Assembly (NCBI RefSeq): GCF_013249045.1
Contig: NZ_JABRWP010000003.1
Span: 124,001 to 188,000 of the forward strand
Reading direction: 5' to 3'
Origin: Winogradskyella eckloniae
GTDB taxonomy: Bacteria; Bacteroidota; Bacteroidia; Flavobacteriales; Flavobacteriaceae
Length of the DNA: 64,000 nucleotides
How positions within the stretch are numbered: the first letter of the stretch is position 1; each line of letters opens with the position of its first letter. Below, piece by piece: positions 50,684 to 59,937 of this stretch. The notes under the pieces were generated by a model, which worked only from the letters and a program-made list of their open reading frames with translations, did no database searches and was not told the origin of the DNA. The position numbers and the translations under genes were made by a program.

Positions 50684-51874
50684 ATGAATTTACACGAATA
50701 TCAAGGAAAAGAATTATTAAGTAGTTTTGGAGTACGAATCCAACGTGGAATTGTAGCTCATAGTGCTAAAGAAGCTGTTGATGCAGCAAAGCAATTAACA
50801 GCTGAAACCGAAACAGGTTGGCATGTTATAAAAGCGCAAGTTCATGCAGGTGGACGTGGAAAAGGTGGAGGTGTGAAATTAGCCAAAAACCTTTCAGAAG
50901 TTGAAGAAATAGCAGGACAAATCATCGGTATGGATTTGGTAACACCACAAACTTCTGCTGAAGGAAAGCGTGTGCACCAAGTTTTAGTTGCTGAGGATGT
51001 TTATTATCCTGGTGAAAGTGAGCCAGACGAGTTTTATATTTCTGTATTATTAAATCGTGCTACAGGTAAAAACATGATTGTGTATTCTACGGAAGGTGGA
51101 ATGGACATTGAAACTGTTGCAGAGGAAACTCCAGATTTAATACATAATGAAGAAATTGATCCTGCGACTGGGATTTTACCTTTTCAAGCACGTCGTATCG
51201 CCTTTAATTTAGGATTATCTGGTACAGCGTTTAAAGAAATGACAAAATTTGTTACAGCTTTATATACAGCATACGACAAATCTGATGCCTCTTTATTTGA
51301 AATTAATCCTGTTTTAAAAACTAGTGATAGTAAAATAATGGCAGTTGATGCTAAAGTTACTTTAGATGCTAATGCCTTATACAGACATAAGGATTTAGCT
51401 GAAATGCGCGATTTACGTGAAGAAAACCAAATAGAAGTTGAAGCAGGTGCTTTAGGATTAAACTATGTAGACTTAGACGGAAACGTAGGTTGTATGGTAA
51501 ATGGTGCTGGTTTGGCTATGGCAACAATGGATTTAATTAAGCAAGCAGGTGGAGAGCCAGCTAACTTTTTAGATGTTGGTGGTACTGCAGATGCAGCTAG
51601 AGTAGAAGCGGCTTTTAAAATTATATTGAAAGATCCTGCGGTTAAAGCAATCTTAATTAACATTTTTGGTGGTATTGTACGTTGTGATAGAGTAGCACAA
51701 GGTGTAATCGATGCTTATAAAAACATGGGTAATATTACTGTACCAATTATTGTTCGTCTACAAGGAACCAATGCAGATATTGCAAAAGAATTAATTGACA
51801 ATTCTGGTTTAGATGTAATGAGTGCTACAGAATTCCAAGAAGCAGCTGATAAAGTGCAAGAAGTATTAGGTTAA
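50684..51874 (+). CDS. sucC: Succinyl-CoA ligase (ADP-forming) subunit beta
   Basis: A 396-residue ATP-grasp protein that, with SucD, converts succinyl-CoA to succinate with ATP formation in the TCA cycle. It begins NLHEYQGKELLSSFG, with VHAGGRGKGGGVKLA (nucleotide loop), DLDGNVGCMVNGAGLAMATMD and NFLDVGGTA, all standard. sucD is not the next gene; the partner is elsewhere. A strong terminator follows. Confidence 0.96.
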   Translation: MNLHEYQGKELLSSFGVRIQRGIVAHSAKEAVDAAKQLTAETETGWHVIKAQVHAGGRGKGGGVKLAKNLSEVEEIAGQIIGMDLVTPQTSAEGKRVHQVLVAEDVYYPGESEPDEFYISVLLNRATGKNMIVYSTEGGMDIETVAEETPDLIHNEEIDPATGILPFQARRIAFNLGLSGTAFKEMTKFVTALYTAYDKSDASLFEINPVLKTSDSKIMAVDAKVTLDANALYRHKDLAEMRDLREENQIEVEAGALGLNYVDLDGNVGCMVNGAGLAMATMDLIKQAGGEPANFLDVGGTADAARVEAAFKIILKDPAVKAILINIFGGIVRCDRVAQGVIDAYKNMGNITVPIIVRLQGTNADIAKELIDNSGLDVMSATEFQEAADKVQEVLG

Positions 51875-51922
51875 TTTCATTCCATAAGCGAAAAGAAATT
51901 AAAACCTTCTCATTATAAAATT

Positions 51923-51957
51923 AAAAAAGAGTAACATTAATTGTTACTCTTTTTTTG
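51923..51957. terminator. Bidirectional terminator between sucC and the DUF1456 gene
   Basis: AAAAAGAGTAACA pairs with TGTTACTCTTTTT around TTAAT. On the minus strand it overlaps the last codons of the DUF1456 gene. Confidence 0.88.
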
Positions 51958-52203
51958 TTGTGATTTTTTTGGGTCTCCTTTTTTAGGCAAAGGTCCTCGT
52001 AAATGTATAATTAGTCCATTGAGGAAATTTCTGAGCACTTGGTCACCACAAGGCATAAATTTTGGGTGGTCTTCATTTCTAAACATTGCATTTAATTCAC
52101 TTTTAGAAATCCTAAAATCCACCAATTCTAAAATTTTTACAATATCATCATCTCTTAATTTGTGGGCTACTCTTAGTTTCTTAAATATGTCGTTGTTTGT
52201 CAT
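51937..52203 (-). CDS. Half-length DUF1456 (YehS-like) protein
   Basis: An 88-residue protein with one DUF1456 repeat: NNDIFKKLRVAHKLRDDDIVK, then FRNEDHPKFMPCGDQVLRNFLNGL. E. coli YehS has two repeats in about 156 residues; this protein matches the second one only, followed by a basic tail (LPKKGDPKKSQQKK). Function unknown. The 3' end encodes its last lysines and asparagines from the terminator shared with sucC. Confidence 0.8.
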   Translation of the reverse strand: MTNNDIFKKLRVAHKLRDDDIVKILELVDFRISKSELNAMFRNEDHPKFMPCGDQVLRNFLNGLIIHLRGPLPKKGDPKKSQQKKSNN

Positions 52204-52264
52204 TGAAAATTTATTTTCATTCCCATGAAATTGGGAATCCGTTAATTTTTACGTTTTTAAAATT

Positions 52265-53077
52265 TTAAAATAGCTTTTTTTGTAACCAATCATAAGCTTT
52301 ACCAAAATGCTCCACCCAAAATTTTTCATTGTGCTGACCACCTTCTATAATATGGCTTTCAATTTGATTTTCTTTTAGGCCTTTAGAGCTTAATAATTCT
52401 AGCATGTCTTCTAATTTAGGAATCATAGTTTCTCCTTCATCTGTGCCAGCTAAGAAATAAAACTTTGAAGTTTCTGGGATTTGGGCAGATTTTACCACAT
52501 CAAAAATTTCTGGATTAATCCAAAAGGCAGGAGAAAATACACCAGCTTGTCCAAATATTTCAGGATATTTTAATACTGCATAAAAGGATATTAAACCACC
52601 TAAAGACGATCCAAATATTGTTGTATGAGCAGCATCGGTTTTGGTTCTATACGTAGCGTCAATATGTGGTTTTAATGTGTTTTTAATAAAAGTAAGATAA
52701 GCATCTCCTTGTCCGCCTCCATATTTATCGTGTTTATATGGTGTGAGTTCGTCTATGCGTTTTTCATTTCCATGCGCAATACCTATTATTATACTTTGAT
52801 TATCGACCAAAGTATTCATATGTTCGTCTACTTTCCATTCACCTGCATAAGCGGTTTCGGCATCAAATAAATTTTGGGCATCATGCATATAAATCACAGG
52901 ATACTCTTTTTCAGAATTTTTATAATTTGTTGGTAGGTATACCCAAATAGTTTTAAGTGTATCTAGTTGTGGAGTAGCAATGATAAACTTCGTAACTTCC
53001 TTAGAAGCAGTTGTTTGCGAGTGAATTTTGTTTAGCAAAAAAGCTAAAACTATTAAGTATAAGTGCTTAATTTTCAT
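52265..53077 (-). CDS. Secreted Fes/esterase-D-type alpha/beta hydrolase
   Basis: About 270 residues from the ATG at 53077, with signal peptide MKIKHLYLIVLAFLLNKIHSQ. The alpha/beta-hydrolase core has VIYMHDAQNLFD, the nucleophile elbow GSSLGGL (Ser), the Asp-bearing FLAGTDEGE and the C-terminal GGQHNEKFW with the catalytic His. This is the PF00756 putative esterase family (enterochelin esterase-like). The longer ORF start at 53152 would add 25 residues before the signal and is rejected. It faces the TerB-like gene across a promoter region with CGAC repeats. Confidence 0.82.
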   Translation of the reverse strand: MKIKHLYLIVLAFLLNKIHSQTTASKEVTKFIIATPQLDTLKTIWVYLPTNYKNSEKEYPVIYMHDAQNLFDAETAYAGEWKVDEHMNTLVDNQSIIIGIAHGNEKRIDELTPYKHDKYGGGQGDAYLTFIKNTLKPHIDATYRTKTDAAHTTIFGSSLGGLISFYAVLKYPEIFGQAGVFSPAFWINPEIFDVVKSAQIPETSKFYFLAGTDEGETMIPKLEDMLELLSSKGLKENQIESHIIEGGQHNEKFWVEHFGKAYDWLQKKLF

Positions 53078-53117
53078 ACTAAAAATACGTCGTTGATTGA
53101 TAAACGTTATTATTTGC

Positions 53118-53164
53118 CGACTAAATACAATTAATTTTTCGACAAGATACATTTATTCGACGAC
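53118..53164. promoter_or_regulatory. CGAC direct-repeat array between the esterase and TerB-like genes
   Basis: CGACTAAATACAATT (53118), CGACAAGATACATTT (53140) and CGACAATAAAAT (53161) occur with spacing 22 and 21 bases, close to two helical turns. The array is between the two divergent start codons and resembles the pair at 38943-38980. Confidence 0.5.
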
Positions 53165-53183
53165 AATAAAATAAACAACCTCT

Positions 53184-53191
53184 GTAACTTT
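53184..53191 (+). promoter_or_regulatory. -7-like element for the TerB-like gene
   Basis: TAACTTTA, one base from the TAnnTTTG consensus, 27 bases before the ATG at 53219. Confidence 0.35.
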
Positions 53192-53218
53192 ACAGTATTA
53201 AATAATTCCCTCAAAATC

Positions 53219-53620
53219 ATGATAAACCGTGCTGAAAAATTGAGTTTACTATCTGAGATGATTGCGTTTGCTCAAACAGATGAAAATATAAAGTCTATTG
53301 AATATAATTTTTTATTCAGTATTGCGAAACAATTAGATATTTCTAAAGAAGATTTTGAATATCTCTTTGAGCATCCCGTTACTTATGTGCATTTAAAATC
53401 GCATAGTGAACGTATTGTGCAATTTCATAGACTTGTATTGTTAATGAATTTAGACCACAAAGTGTCTCCCAAACAATTGGTGAAAATTCATAATTTTGGG
53501 TTACGAATGGGTTTAAGTCATGAATCTATCAATCGTGTATTAGATTTAATGGATAGTTTTCCTAATAAAATTGTGCCACCAGATTTTTTAATAGATATTT
53601 TTAAGGTGCAATATAACTAG
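53219..53620 (+). CDS. TerB-like helical protein
   Basis: A 133-residue all-helical protein. The pattern KLSLLSEMIAFAQTDENIKSIEYNFLFSIAKQLDI resembles the first helices of the TerB/DjlA-like domain, with the acidic residues at a putative metal site (Asp/Glu in TDENIKSIE). No signal peptide. Role unknown; tellurite resistance or envelope stress has been linked to the fold, but no ter genes are nearby. Confidence 0.6.
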   Translation: MINRAEKLSLLSEMIAFAQTDENIKSIEYNFLFSIAKQLDISKEDFEYLFEHPVTYVHLKSHSERIVQFHRLVLLMNLDHKVSPKQLVKIHNFGLRMGLSHESINRVLDLMDSFPNKIVPPDFLIDIFKVQYN

Positions 53621-53727
53621 AATTGTTTGTTGATTGTTGACGTAGGTTTTAACGTTATGGTTTTATTGAGGAATAACGGATACATTATATTTTAGCACAA
53701 TAACGTTTCAACATATTTATGGCGCTT

Positions 53728-55731
53728 TTAGGCCTTTAATTTATCTAATTTACTCTGATAAGCTGTAATCTCATCTCTATAACGAGCGGCTTCTAAAAAG
53801 TCTAAGGCTTTTGCTGCTTGTTCCATTAATTTACGTTTTTCTCTTATTTTCTTTTCTAATTCGCCTTTGGTTAAATATTCACTTTCTGGCTCTGCTGCAA
53901 TTTGTGCATCGAGTTCTGTTCTATACGTGCTCACTGAATTTTGCGACAAGGCACTATCTAAACTCTTATTAAGGGCTTTGGGTACAAGGTTGTGTTTAGT
54001 GTTATAGGCAATTTGTTTTTCACGTCTGTATTCAGTTTCATCAATAGTTTTTTGCATGCTCTTTGTGATCTTGTCGGCATACATAATGGCTTTTCCTTCA
54101 AGATTTCTTGCAGCTCTACCAACAGTTTGCGTTAAGGAACGCGCCGAACGAAGAAAACCTTCTTTGTCGGCATCTAAGATGGCAACTAATGATACTTCTG
54201 GTAAATCTAATCCTTCACGTAATAAATTCACACCAACCAAAACATCAAAAACACCTTTACGCAAATCTTGCATAATTTCAACACGTTCTAATGTGTCAAC
54301 ATCACTATGAATATATCGTGTTCTTACTGAAATTCGAGTTAAATATTTGGTTAGCTCTTCAGCCATTCTTTTGGTAAGCGTTGTGACTAAAGTACGTTGG
54401 TCTTTTTCTACTCTGGTTTGAATTTCTTCAATTAAATCATCAATTTGATTTAAACTTGGTCTAACTTCAATAATAGGATCTAATAAGCCAGTTGGTCTAA
54501 TGACTTGTTCTACATATACGCCATCTGATTTTTGTAGCTCGTAATCTGCAGGTGTAGCACTCACATATATAACTTGGTTTTGAAGCGCTTCGAATTCTTC
54601 AAACTTTAAAGGTCTGTTATCCATGGCTGCAGGTAAACGAAAACCGTAGTCTACTAAATTTACTTTTCTGCTGCGGTCGCCTCCATACATGGCATGAACT
54701 TGAGATATGGTAACATGACTCTCGTCTACAACCATTAAAAAATCATCAGGAAAATAGTCTAATAAGCAGAATGGTCGTGTTCCTGGTGCTCTACCATCTA
54801 AGTATCTTGAATAGTTTTCAATTCCCGAACAATAACCAAGTTCTCGTATCATTTCTAAATCGAATTCTGTACGTTCTTTTAGTCGTTTGGCTTCGAGATG
54901 TTTTCCTATTTCTTTAAAGTAATCATGTTGTTTTACTAAATCATCTTGAATATCCTTTATGGCAGCATTTAAAACGTCTGGCGAGGTTACAAACATATTA
55001 GCAGGATAGATGTTTAAACGATCATATCGTTCAATGACATCGTTGCTTCTGGCATCAAAAGCTTCAATCTCTTCAATTTCATCACCAAAGAAATGGATTC
55101 TAAACGCATGATCTGAATAGCCAGGAAACACATCTACCGTATCACCTTTTATTCTAAAGTTACCGTTTTTAAAATCTGCTTCTGTTCTAGAATACAGACT
55201 TTGTACCAATTGATGCAATAATTTAGTACGAGAAATGACTTGATCTTTCTCTATAGAAATAACATTTTTCTGAAATTCTACAGGATTACCAATACCATAT
55301 AAACATGAAACAGATGCGATTACAATAACATCACGTCTACCAGATAATAGGGAAGAAGTGGTGCTAAGTCGCATTTTTTCAATTTCCTCGTTAATTGAAA
55401 GATCTTTTTCTATATAAACACCAGAAACAGGAATGTAAGCTTCAGGTTGGTAATAATCATAATACGACACAAAATACTCTACTGCATTTTCAGGAAAGAA
55501 TTGTTTGAATTCTGAATACAATTGAGCAGCCAACGTTTTGTTGTGTGCCAAAACTAAGGTTGGTCGCTGTACTTCTTCTATAACATTGGCAACGGTAAAG
55601 GTTTTACCAGAACCTGTTACGCCTAACAGTGTTTGATATTTTTCGTTAGCATCAATACCTTTTGCCAACTTTTTGATGGCTTGTGGCTGATCTCCTGTGG
55701 GTTTAAATTCTGACTCAATTTTAAATCGCAT
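53728..55731 (-). CDS. uvrB: Excinuclease ABC subunit UvrB
   Basis: A 667-residue DNA repair helicase-like protein of nucleotide excision repair. Walker A GVTGSGKT (37-44), the beta-hairpin region YYDYYQPEAYIP, the DEAD-like VVDESHVTI, and helicase motifs VGVNLLREGLDLPEVSLVAI and QTVGRAARN are present. The C-terminal UVR motif (LEKKIREKRKLMEQAAKALDFLEAARYRDEI) contacts UvrC. Full length for the family. It has no operon partners. Confidence 0.97.
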   Translation of the reverse strand: MRFKIESEFKPTGDQPQAIKKLAKGIDANEKYQTLLGVTGSGKTFTVANVIEEVQRPTLVLAHNKTLAAQLYSEFKQFFPENAVEYFVSYYDYYQPEAYIPVSGVYIEKDLSINEEIEKMRLSTTSSLLSGRRDVIVIASVSCLYGIGNPVEFQKNVISIEKDQVISRTKLLHQLVQSLYSRTEADFKNGNFRIKGDTVDVFPGYSDHAFRIHFFGDEIEEIEAFDARSNDVIERYDRLNIYPANMFVTSPDVLNAAIKDIQDDLVKQHDYFKEIGKHLEAKRLKERTEFDLEMIRELGYCSGIENYSRYLDGRAPGTRPFCLLDYFPDDFLMVVDESHVTISQVHAMYGGDRSRKVNLVDYGFRLPAAMDNRPLKFEEFEALQNQVIYVSATPADYELQKSDGVYVEQVIRPTGLLDPIIEVRPSLNQIDDLIEEIQTRVEKDQRTLVTTLTKRMAEELTKYLTRISVRTRYIHSDVDTLERVEIMQDLRKGVFDVLVGVNLLREGLDLPEVSLVAILDADKEGFLRSARSLTQTVGRAARNLEGKAIMYADKITKSMQKTIDETEYRREKQIAYNTKHNLVPKALNKSLDSALSQNSVSTYRTELDAQIAAEPESEYLTKGELEKKIREKRKLMEQAAKALDFLEAARYRDEITAYQSKLDKLKA

Positions 55732-55883
55732 AATGCAAAGTTACGATAAAGAATTAAGCTCTTTATAGTTTTCTATTTGATACATGTTTATAGACTAATC
55801 GTTGGTTTACAAACTGCAACTTGATTTAGAAAACCGTAGAATATTATAAATTTCAGGATGGTAATATATCCTAGTTTTAATGA

Positions 55884-56576
55884 CTAGTTATTCGTTTTTT
55901 GTTCTATGAACTCCACTGTCTCATGAGATTCAAAAAATAGTTTAAATTCTCGTTTTAGAATATTTCTCAACGATTTAACGTATTGTTTTGATAGTTCATT
56001 AGAATCTGAACGTGCAAATTTTCCACTAATAGTGATACCTTTTAGTTCAAATTTAATCTGATCCTCTATTTTTATAGGTGTTAGTAAAAGGCTAATGTAT
56101 TTGTCTCCTGTCCAATCTACTTTGTGCAGAGCAGAATCTGATGTTTTATGGTTACTAGTATAAGCATTTAAGCTACTTTTTAAACTAATAGTATCTTGGT
56201 TCTTAAAGTGAATGGTACAAAATAATTGCTGGTATTTATTAGTTCTAAACTCAACTGAGGAGTTTGTGGCTGACTGAAAATTATATTTCCAAAACACAGG
56301 ACCTTCATGTGGTCCTGATGATAACTTCTTTTTGGTTTTTTTAGAAGTGCTGTCTTCCGCTATTTCATAACTATCTCTTAAATCTAGTGTTTTGTTTAGA
56401 TCATCTATTTTACAGAAGGCCGAATCATTTTTTAATTCCACCCTAAATTGTGTAGCGACATTACTGTTTAAAAGCGCTTTTAATTTTTCAACCTCATTTT
56501 GCTGTAGTTTTTGACTATGAGATATTTGAAACATAGATGCAGTTATAATGCACATGAATAGAAACTTGTTTTTCAT
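55884..56576 (-). CDS. Hypothetical secreted protein of the OmpA operon
   Basis: About 230 residues with a Sec signal (MKNKFLFMCIITASMFQISHSQ). The mature protein is beta-rich and charged. No family recognised. A segment KKTKKKLSSGPHEGP stands out as basic. It starts 23 bases after the OmpA-type gene and is the last gene of the four-gene minus-strand envelope operon. The ATG at 56576 is preferred to the one two codons upstream, as it starts the signal peptide. Confidence 0.6.
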   Translation of the reverse strand: MKNKFLFMCIITASMFQISHSQKLQQNEVEKLKALLNSNVATQFRVELKNDSAFCKIDDLNKTLDLRDSYEIAEDSTSKKTKKKLSSGPHEGPVFWKYNFQSATNSSVEFRTNKYQQLFCTIHFKNQDTISLKSSLNAYTSNHKTSDSALHKVDWTGDKYISLLLTPIKIEDQIKFELKGITISGKFARSDSNELSKQYVKSLRNILKREFKLFFESHETVEFIEQKTNN

Positions 56577-56598
56577 GATCATGATTTTTAAATTATAT

Positions 56599-58317
56599 CT
56601 AATTCGGTACGACTAATATCTCTACACGTCTGTTTTTACTTCTATTTTTATCCGAGTCATTTTTTAGCAATGGTTTAGATTCTCCATAACCTTTTTCTTG
56701 CCACTTAAATTCAGTACTTGGTATTAACACCCTTAGTGCTTTAGATACACTTTTGGCACGTGCAAGTGAAAGTGATTTATTGGATGCTTCGCTACCGACA
56801 TCATCTGTATGACCTTCAACAATAACTTTTCCTTTTTTAAGAACAGTAATACTATTTACTAATTCTTTTAAAGCACTAATACCTTCAGCTTTTAATTCGC
56901 TTTTACCAGAATCAAATAAAACCTGACTGTCTAAGTTTAATCGCATCGCAGATCCAATTGCAGCGATAGCATCTACATCTGCTCCAGGAACACCACTTTT
57001 TTCTTTTAGATCCTTGAATCTAACATAATAAAAGAGTTCATTTGGCTTAACAAATGGTCTTATGTCAACTTCAGCAACGCCACCATCTATCTTGCCGATT
57101 TTAATCCAAGTTTTTCCATCTTTAGAGATTTCTAGTTCAGTAGGTTCTAATTGTCCAATTTCGAATAAATACAAATCAGGTCCATTGACATCTACCAAAG
57201 CGTTGTCTGTAAAACGAATTGTGAGTGTACCAGCAAGACCAAGACTATAAATGCCTGTGGCATCATCAAAAGTTTCAATAACATCTGGTTCTCCAAGTAC
57301 ATTTTTTACGTCTTGAGTTAGTAGTTTTGGGTGATTAACCTTTACCACTTCATCTGCAAAAGACAAAGGACCTAGAGGTAAATACACCGTTTTTTTTAGA
57401 TTACCAACGTAGCTTACGCCAACATCATCGCCATAAAACAAATCAGGATTTAATTGTTTAAATTTTCGTTTGGCAGCTTGTGATTTGCGTTGAATATCTT
57501 TATGAAAAACATTAACAATTTTCTTTTTATGCGTAATAACACGTTGGTATTGAGGACTTGCCTTCAACGTTCCTGAAGCGATAGCTTTTTCTGTAGCTTC
57601 TAATTCCGCAAGAAGTTCTTTAGATTCTTTTTCGCTATGCATTTGCCCAGCCTTATCACTAAGTTTTTTTATTTTCTCTAATTCGTTTGCACTTGCTTTA
57701 ACTTCATTTTTACGTTCAACATCACTCATAACATAGCCAGCTTCTGTGATGTCGAGTTGAGACATAACATTGGTGCCAGCTAAGGAATCAATCTTTTTTA
57801 ATTTCGCCATTGTTGCTTCAGGACCAGATTCTGCTTGTACAATGAGAATAGCTTCTTCTAATGATAGGCCAGTTAGAGTTTGTCTTGAACTTAGTTGTTC
57901 TTTTGAAATTTTTCCTTTTAGAATTATTTTGTCATCGTTAGCCGCTTGTCGTTCTTTCATGGCTTGCTGTGCAAGAATTTTTAGACTATCAGGATTATTA
58001 ATAAGTTGCTCCATTGACTCACGAGACACACCACTTTGTTCTAACATATCTAACAAGGCGTTAGTATCAAATTCTAAATCAGTATTATTGTTTGTGTCTG
58101 ATCCTTCTAGTAAGCCTTTACTCATGTTTAGAAGGTTGCTGATTTCAGAATTGGTGTCTTTATTAGTGGTCTTTTTTACATCTTCCTCTTCAGTATGTGA
58201 ACCTGAATTTGATTTAGATTGTGAATTAGAATCAGTAACCTTAGAAGAATTGTTTGAACTTTTACCGCAAGCATAAATGGTACTTACAATTAAAATAAGA
58301 AGGAGTAATTTTTTCAT
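56599..58317 (-). CDS. Large OmpA-family lipoprotein
   Basis: A 572-residue protein with a lipobox (LILIVSTIYAC, Cys 17). A Ser/Asn-rich, low-complexity linker (20-60) and a long helical region (about 75-300) are followed by a ~140-residue beta domain (LYLFEIGQLEPTELEISKDG; FYYVRFKDL). A C-terminal OmpA peptidoglycan-binding domain spans 465-572: VLFDSGKSELKAEG, VEGHTDDVGSEASNKSLSLARA and NRRVEILV. It should tether the outer membrane to the cell wall. The operon partners are secreted proteins with no known function. Confidence 0.85.
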   Translation of the reverse strand: MKKLLLLILIVSTIYACGKSSNNSSKVTDSNSQSKSNSGSHTEEEDVKKTTNKDTNSEISNLLNMSKGLLEGSDTNNNTDLEFDTNALLDMLEQSGVSRESMEQLINNPDSLKILAQQAMKERQAANDDKIILKGKISKEQLSSRQTLTGLSLEEAILIVQAESGPEATMAKLKKIDSLAGTNVMSQLDITEAGYVMSDVERKNEVKASANELEKIKKLSDKAGQMHSEKESKELLAELEATEKAIASGTLKASPQYQRVITHKKKIVNVFHKDIQRKSQAAKRKFKQLNPDLFYGDDVGVSYVGNLKKTVYLPLGPLSFADEVVKVNHPKLLTQDVKNVLGEPDVIETFDDATGIYSLGLAGTLTIRFTDNALVDVNGPDLYLFEIGQLEPTELEISKDGKTWIKIGKIDGGVAEVDIRPFVKPNELFYYVRFKDLKEKSGVPGADVDAIAAIGSAMRLNLDSQVLFDSGKSELKAEGISALKELVNSITVLKKGKVIVEGHTDDVGSEASNKSLSLARAKSVSKALRVLIPSTEFKWQEKGYGESKPLLKNDSDKNRSKNRRVEILVVPN

Positions 58318-58326
58318 GGCTAAATT

Positions 58327-59916
58327 TTATTTATGGATTTTAGATGCTTTTAATGCGTTTAGGACTGCAAACATTTGAATTTCATAACTTTCTCTACTCC
58401 TAATTCTACCGTGTGCAGTTCCATAACATGCACTGATTTCTAGTAGATCTTCCTCCATTGATGCTATATATTGATCAAATTTTTTATTATATGCCTCTTT
58501 TAAATCGTCCATTGCAGGTCTCACTTTATGTAATAAGATAGGAGTCCAAGCCATTCCGCCTCCACCAGGAAGTGATGACAATGCATTCCCGTATTCAATC
58601 CAGTCATTTAAATCTGTAGCTTTCTTTAAATAATATTTTTGAAGAAAATTAAAATAAGCACGATGTGTATTGAATTTGTTCTGGCCACGTTGAATACAAC
58701 TTCGACAAGCATCTAAATCTTCACAGTAAAGGATCATTTCACCTCCATCATCAAAATCATCAAAGTCATCCTCATATTCTTCATCTTGTTGAGATAGTAA
58801 ATCAACTTGCTGTTGTAACTGTTGTATTTGTCTTCGTAATCTATTAAGTTCCTCATTCGTTCTATCTGTAGGCAATGTCCTTTGATCTCCTTGAGTTCTT
58901 TCACCTAGACTTTTTACTCCATAGTTTTCGTTAAATTCATCACGATCTTCCTGCATTCTTCTTCGAATTTCAGATATTTCATCTCCTGATAATTCAATTG
59001 AACCTTGATTAGGATTTAGTTCAACCGGTTGATATGTTTGACCATCGTCGTTACTGACATGTGCTGTACGATCCATAGCAGGCCTTACTCCAGGGTTGTT
59101 ATAATCTACTGGGACCTGATTTTCTACATTAGTAGACTGATAATCTACAAAGACGGACTCCATATTTGATGGTGGTACATTATGAGGTATAGATCCTTGA
59201 GAAATTACTATCTGTGTAAAACCTAATGAGATTATTAAAAGCATAGTCACTTTCGAAGATTTGTTTTTCAAAATAAATATGGCAAAAAGTATTGCGATGA
59301 TAGCCAGCAGACCAATGATAACGTACATTAATGTATTGTCACTATTAGAGTTGGAGTTCTTAGTAGATGCACTTTCAGTGTTGGAAGACGTAGAGCCATC
59401 TTCATTAAATAGTTGACCCATATAACCTAATTTTCGCATGTGTTGGGTGTACTCTTCTTTATCATTTGTAATACGAATTAAAGATTGGGTTGAAGGAAAT
59501 TGTAGACCAACTTTTACGGTTATGAGGTATGGAATACCTGCGACTTTAGAACTGATTCCTAATCCTGCTGAACCCATGGTTCTAAAGGTTTTAGTTGCAT
59601 ATTTTTCGCCGTCAGTTGAAATTTTTGATTCTACTTTTTCCCAGTTTTCTTTATGAAAACTTAAATCAACATTATGATCTGGTGCTTTTGAGATAATTGA
59701 GACCATAACAGGAGCTTTAATATCTAAGTCATTAATGATGAATTTTTGTAAAGAATCTAAACTGCCTGTTGTCCACTCAATGGCTCCAGAATACATGCCA
59801 TTATCTAGTTTATTTAGCTTAATCTCATGCGTAATAATCTTGCCAAATGGGTCAGTGAGTTGAGCAAAAACAATATGGCTCAATATTAGAAAGAGTAGTG
59901 TGATTAAAGTTTTCAT
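58327..59916 (-). CDS. Hypothetical envelope protein with central transmembrane and coiled-coil segments
   Basis: A 529-residue protein with a signal peptide (MKTLITLLFLILSHIVFAQ). A beta-rich N-terminal domain (20-170), a Ser/Asn-rich linker and a transmembrane helix (YVIIGLLAIIAILFAIFIL, near 195-215) are followed by a second hydrophobic segment. A coiled-coil stretch (LNRLRRQIQQLQQQVDLLSQQ, near 355) precedes acidic and helical C-terminal parts with Cys pairs (LYCEDLDACRSC). It lies 9 bases before the OmpA-type gene. No family recognised; a scaffold for OmpA is a guess. Confidence 0.6.
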   Translation of the reverse strand: MKTLITLLFLILSHIVFAQLTDPFGKIITHEIKLNKLDNGMYSGAIEWTTGSLDSLQKFIINDLDIKAPVMVSIISKAPDHNVDLSFHKENWEKVESKISTDGEKYATKTFRTMGSAGLGISSKVAGIPYLITVKVGLQFPSTQSLIRITNDKEEYTQHMRKLGYMGQLFNEDGSTSSNTESASTKNSNSNSDNTLMYVIIGLLAIIAILFAIFILKNKSSKVTMLLIISLGFTQIVISQGSIPHNVPPSNMESVFVDYQSTNVENQVPVDYNNPGVRPAMDRTAHVSNDDGQTYQPVELNPNQGSIELSGDEISEIRRRMQEDRDEFNENYGVKSLGERTQGDQRTLPTDRTNEELNRLRRQIQQLQQQVDLLSQQDEEYEDDFDDFDDGGEMILYCEDLDACRSCIQRGQNKFNTHRAYFNFLQKYYLKKATDLNDWIEYGNALSSLPGGGGMAWTPILLHKVRPAMDDLKEAYNKKFDQYIASMEEDLLEISACYGTAHGRIRSRESYEIQMFAVLNALKASKIHK

Positions 59917-59937
59917 AGTGGTATTGTTTTTTATTAA

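Noticed and set aside
57770..58276. 168-residue plus-strand ORF inside the OmpA-type gene
   Set aside because: Antisense shadow of the low-complexity Ser/Asn-rich and helical region of the OmpA protein; the minus-strand gene has clear domains.
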